DNA of 64,000 bases from PFJX01 sp040751755 (lineage in GTDB: Bacteria > Pseudomonadota > Gammaproteobacteria > Burkholderiales > Thiobacillaceae): assembly GCA_040751755.1 (NCBI GenBank), contig JBFMHC010000050.1, positions 62,001 to 126,000 of the forward strand, given 5' to 3'. A program made the position numbers and the translations under genes. Positions 61,800-64,000 of this stretch are shown one piece after another. Position 1 is the first letter of the stretch; the number at the start of each line of letters is the position of its first letter. The notes under the pieces were generated by a model. It did no database searches and was not told the DNA's origin. It worked only from the letters and a program-made list of their open reading frames with translations.

Positions 61800-62478
61800 G
61801 GGTAATTCGTCTGTAGTGTGTCGGATCCGCAACACCCGCCGCATCAAAGCCAAGACGCCGGAAACGGCAGGAATCGCAGCAGCCGCAGGCGCGCCCCTGC
61901 TCGTCCGCCTGGTAGCAGGACACGGTCAGGCCATAGTCCACCCCCAGCCCCAGCCCCAGGCGGATGATCTCCGCCTTGCCGAGGTCGATCAGCGGGGTCT
62001 CGATGCGGATCGGCCGGCCTTCCACGGCGCGCTTGGTCGCCAGGTCGGCAAGCGCCTGGAAGGCACGCACGAACCCGGGCCGGCAATCCGGGTAGCCGGA
62101 ATAATCGAGGGCATTGACGCCGATGTAGATGGCATCGGCGTCCAGGACCTCCGCCCAGCCCAGGGCGAGGGACAGCATGATGGTGTTGCGCGCGGGCACG
62201 TAGGTCACCGGGATACCCTCCGTGGCCCCCGCCTCGGGCACCGCCACGCTCAGGTCGGTGAGGGCGCAGCCGGTGAGCGGCCCCATGTCCAGCCGCATCA
62301 CCCGATGCTCGACCGCGCCCAGCTGTTGCGCCACCCTGCTTGCCGCATCGAGCTCCGCGCGGTGCCGCTGGCCGTAGTCGAGACTGAGGGCATGGCAGGC
62401 GTAGCCGTCGCGGCGCGCCACCGCGAGCGCGGTCGCCGAATCCAGCCCGCCGGAAAGCAGGACGACCGCACGCTTCAT
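61789..62478 (-). CDS. queC: 7-cyano-7-deazaguanine synthase QueC
   Basis: QueC makes preQ0 for queuosine. The 229-residue protein has the PP-loop SGGLDS (residues 9-14), the ARNTIMLS segment, and the zinc Cys cluster SCYQAD...ACGCCDSCRFR near residue 190-206. Its ATG overlaps the queE stop by ATGA. Order pal-cpoB-queE-queC is widespread. Confidence 0.96.
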   Translation of the reverse strand: MKRAVVLLSGGLDSATALAVARRDGYACHALSLDYGQRHRAELDAASRVAQQLGAVEHRVMRLDMGPLTGCALTDLSVAVPEAGATEGIPVTYVPARNTIMLSLALGWAEVLDADAIYIGVNALDYSGYPDCRPGFVRAFQALADLATKRAVEGRPIRIETPLIDLGKAEIIRLGLGLGVDYGLTVSCYQADEQGRACGCCDSCRFRRLGFDAAGVADPTHYRRITHDS

Positions 62479-63134
62479 CGCCCTCGCGCCTCGTCCCAGA
62501 GGATCTTGTGCAGTTGCACCTGGAGGCGCACCGGCAGGCCGTCGCGCAACACCCATGCCGCGAGTTGCGCCGGTGCCAGTTGCCCCCAGGCGGCGGAGAA
62601 CAGGACCGGGCAGCGCCGCTCGATGCCTTGCTCCCGCAGGATGTCCTTGGCCCAGAGGTAATCCGCCTCGCCGGTCAGCACGAACTTGATCTCGTCACGC
62701 GGCGACAGCACGCCGATGTTGGCCCAGTGGTTACGCTCCGCCTCGCCCGACCCAGGAGTCTTGACGTCGACGATGCGCGCCACCCGTTCGTCGACGGCGG
62801 CGATGTCCAGCGCCCCGCTGGTCTCCAGGGAGACATCGAGCCCGGCGTCGCACAACCTGCGCAGCAGGTCCAGACAGGCCTTCTGCGCCAGGGGTTCGCC
62901 GCCGGTGACGGTGACGTGGCGGGTGGGGAAGGCCCGCACCCGCGCCAGGATGGCCTCCAGGGCCAGCCACTCCCCGCCCTGGAAGGCATAGTCGGTGTCG
63001 CAGTAGGTGCAGCGCAGGGGGCAGCCGGTGAGGCGCACGAACACGGTCGGCAAGCCCACGCGGCTGGCCTCGCCCTGCAGGGAAAAGAAGATCTCCGTGA
63101 CGCGCAGGCGACTGGAAGGCGGGGAAGACTGCAA
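62475..63134 (-). CDS. queE: 7-carboxy-7-deazaguanine synthase QueE
   Basis: QueE is a radical SAM enzyme that contracts the carboxy-tetrahydropterin ring. The 219-residue protein has the cluster motif C38-x3-C42-x2-C45 (CPLRCTYC) after the typical FFSLQGEASRVGLPTVFVRL, and the TVTGGEPLAQ motif. It lies 9 bases after cpoB. Confidence 0.95.
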   Translation of the reverse strand: MQSSPPSSRLRVTEIFFSLQGEASRVGLPTVFVRLTGCPLRCTYCDTDYAFQGGEWLALEAILARVRAFPTRHVTVTGGEPLAQKACLDLLRRLCDAGLDVSLETSGALDIAAVDERVARIVDVKTPGSGEAERNHWANIGVLSPRDEIKFVLTGEADYLWAKDILREQGIERRCPVLFSAAWGQLAPAQLAAWVLRDGLPVRLQVQLHKILWDEARGR

Positions 63135-63143
63135 GATCGGCGT

Positions 63144-63950
63144 TTACTTGAGCGTGGCGAGCAGCTTCTTGCCGTTCTCGGCGGCCCGGCTGTAAGGGAA
63201 CTTGGCGATGAGCTGCTCCAGCGTGGCGATGGCCTCAGCCTGGACGTTCATCTGCACCTGTGCCCGCGCCAGCGAGAGCATGGCGTCCGCGGCCTTGGGG
63301 CTGCGTGGATATTCCTTGATGAGGTGCTGATAGCTCGCCGCCGCGCTCTCGAAATCCGACATGCCGACATAGGAGAAGCCGGTCCAGTAGTGCGCGTTTG
63401 GCGCCAGGCCGCTGCTCGGGTAATTCTTGACGAAGCCCTGCAGGGCGAGCACCGCCTCCTTGTAGCGCCCGGCCTTCACCAGGTTGTGCGCCGCCTCGTA
63501 GGCCGCGGACTCGGCATCGCCGGCCACCGGCGCAGCGGGTGCGGCGGCGGGGGCCGGCGTGGTGAGGGACTGCGCGGCCTGCAGCCGCACCGGGCTGGGC
63601 GGCGGCGCGGCGGCACTTTGTGCGGGCCTACTCTCCAACTCCTTGACCCGGTCGTCGAGGTCCGCGAACAGTTCCTTGGCGCGCTTGTCGGCGGTCGTCT
63701 GCTGGTGCGCCTGCTCCTCCTGCGCACCGCGCAGTCGCGCGACCTCGGCCTTCAGTGACTCGACCTGGTTGAGCAGATTCAGCAAGCCCTGGTTCTGCAG
63801 CTGGCGCTCCAGGCGGCCGATACGTTCGTCCTGTGCCTGCGCGGCCTTCTGCAGCTCGACGAGTTGCTGCGTCTGCTCCTCGGGGGTGGCGGCGCCGGCG
63901 GCCTGCGCCACGAACGCGGCCAGGAGGATGGGATAGGTGATCTTGTTCAT
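63144..63950 (-). CDS. cpoB: Cell division coordinator CpoB (YbgF)
   Basis: CpoB is a periplasmic protein that links the Tol-Pal system with peptidoglycan synthesis. The 268-residue protein has a signal peptide (cut near AAGAA, residue 20), a trimerising coiled coil (about 25-110), an Ala/Pro linker, and TPR-type repeats (about 147-265, starting AYEAAHNLVKAGRYKEAVLA). Its ATG overlaps the pal stop by ATGA. Confidence 0.94.
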   Translation of the reverse strand: MNKITYPILLAAFVAQAAGAATPEEQTQQLVELQKAAQAQDERIGRLERQLQNQGLLNLLNQVESLKAEVARLRGAQEEQAHQQTTADKRAKELFADLDDRVKELESRPAQSAAAPPPSPVRLQAAQSLTTPAPAAAPAAPVAGDAESAAYEAAHNLVKAGRYKEAVLALQGFVKNYPSSGLAPNAHYWTGFSYVGMSDFESAAASYQHLIKEYPRSPKAADAMLSLARAQVQMNVQAEAIATLEQLIAKFPYSRAAENGKKLLATLK

Positions 63951-64000
63951 TCGCCTTGATAGAGAATTTCCGCGCGACGGTTCTGCTGCCAGGACTCCTC
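63947..64000 (-). CDS. pal: Peptidoglycan-associated lipoprotein Pal, C-terminal end (partial)
   Basis: The last 17 codons of a gene cut by the window edge read EESWQQNRRAEILYQGE. The WxxNRRAEI(V/L)Y end is typical of OmpA-like Pal, and Pal precedes cpoB in this operon. The stop overlaps the cpoB start. Confidence 0.85.
   Translation of the reverse strand, partial: EESWQQNRRAEILYQGE

Overview
The window is chromosomal, uniformly GC-rich DNA from a Gram-negative, flagellated, c-cytochrome-containing proteobacterium. Core gene orders are those of Beta- and Gammaproteobacteria: comF|bioB-F-H-C-D, dapA-bamC, exbB-exbD-lpxK-trm112, pcnB-folK-kinase-panB-panC-panD, ilvB-ilvH-ilvC-psd-pssA-leuA and pal-cpoB-queE-queC. 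A Qmo/Hdr-type electron-transfer operon, a YeeE/YedE sulfur transporter with a redoxin partner, and several c-type cytochromes suggest a chemolithotrophic sulfur oxidiser. I cannot decide between the beta (Thiobacillus-like) and gamma (Chromatiales-like) groups from the sequence alone. No insertion sequence, integrase, prophage or CRISPR array was seen.

Layout. 1-5.2 kb: biotin genes on the minus strand, in transcription order membrane protein, bioB, bioF, bioH, bioC, bioD. 5.2-7.7 kb: comF, nudB, a CheZ-like protein and a dihaem cytochrome c. 7.7-10.9 kb: mutS, which is broken by an apparent out-of-frame deletion, then two small unknown genes. 11-15.4 kb: dapA, bamC, an MBL-fold hydrolase, rhlE and a DUF3301 gene, all minus. 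15.5-24.6 kb: a long minus-strand run, exbB-exbD-lpxK-trm112 joined directly to fliJ-fliK-fliL-M-N-O-P-Q-R and a methyltransferase. 24.6-29.2 kb: pcnB to panD on the plus strand. 29.2-33.4 kb: ampD and a thioredoxin-like gene (minus), then a cation antiporter, an Aer-like PAS protein and a zinc-binding-domain chemoreceptor (plus). 33.4-36.8 kb: pilR, pilS and two small genes. 36.9-42.0 kb: qmoA-qmoB-hdrC-hdrB. 42.2-46.0 kb: holC, an unknown gene and valS. 46.1-48.3 kb: YceI, PsiF and LpxR family envelope proteins. 48.3-50.4 kb: sucC-sucD. 50.5-53.0 kb: WrbA-like, HugZ-like and DUF2069 genes, then a membrane cytochrome behind a perfect FNR-type box. 53.1-59.6 kb: branched-chain amino acid and phospholipid operon, with a leader peptide before leuA. 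59.7-64 kb: tRNA-Lys, TlpA-like redoxin, YeeE/YedE transporter, queC, queE, cpoB and the end of pal.

The most notable items are the qmoABhdrCB operon (a Qmo complex in which soluble HdrC/HdrB subunits take the place of the membrane subunit QmoC), the disrupted mutS, the leucine-rich leader peptide that appears to be leaderless before leuA, the FNR-box cytochrome gene, a split Aer-like sensor next to a CZB chemoreceptor, and a CheZ-like protein encoded far from any che gene. Two frame problems (mutS and the lpxR-like gene) could be real or could be assembly errors. Most genes are packed with ATGA or GTGA stop-start overlaps, so intergenic space is scarce and no gene-free stretch exceeds 300 bases.
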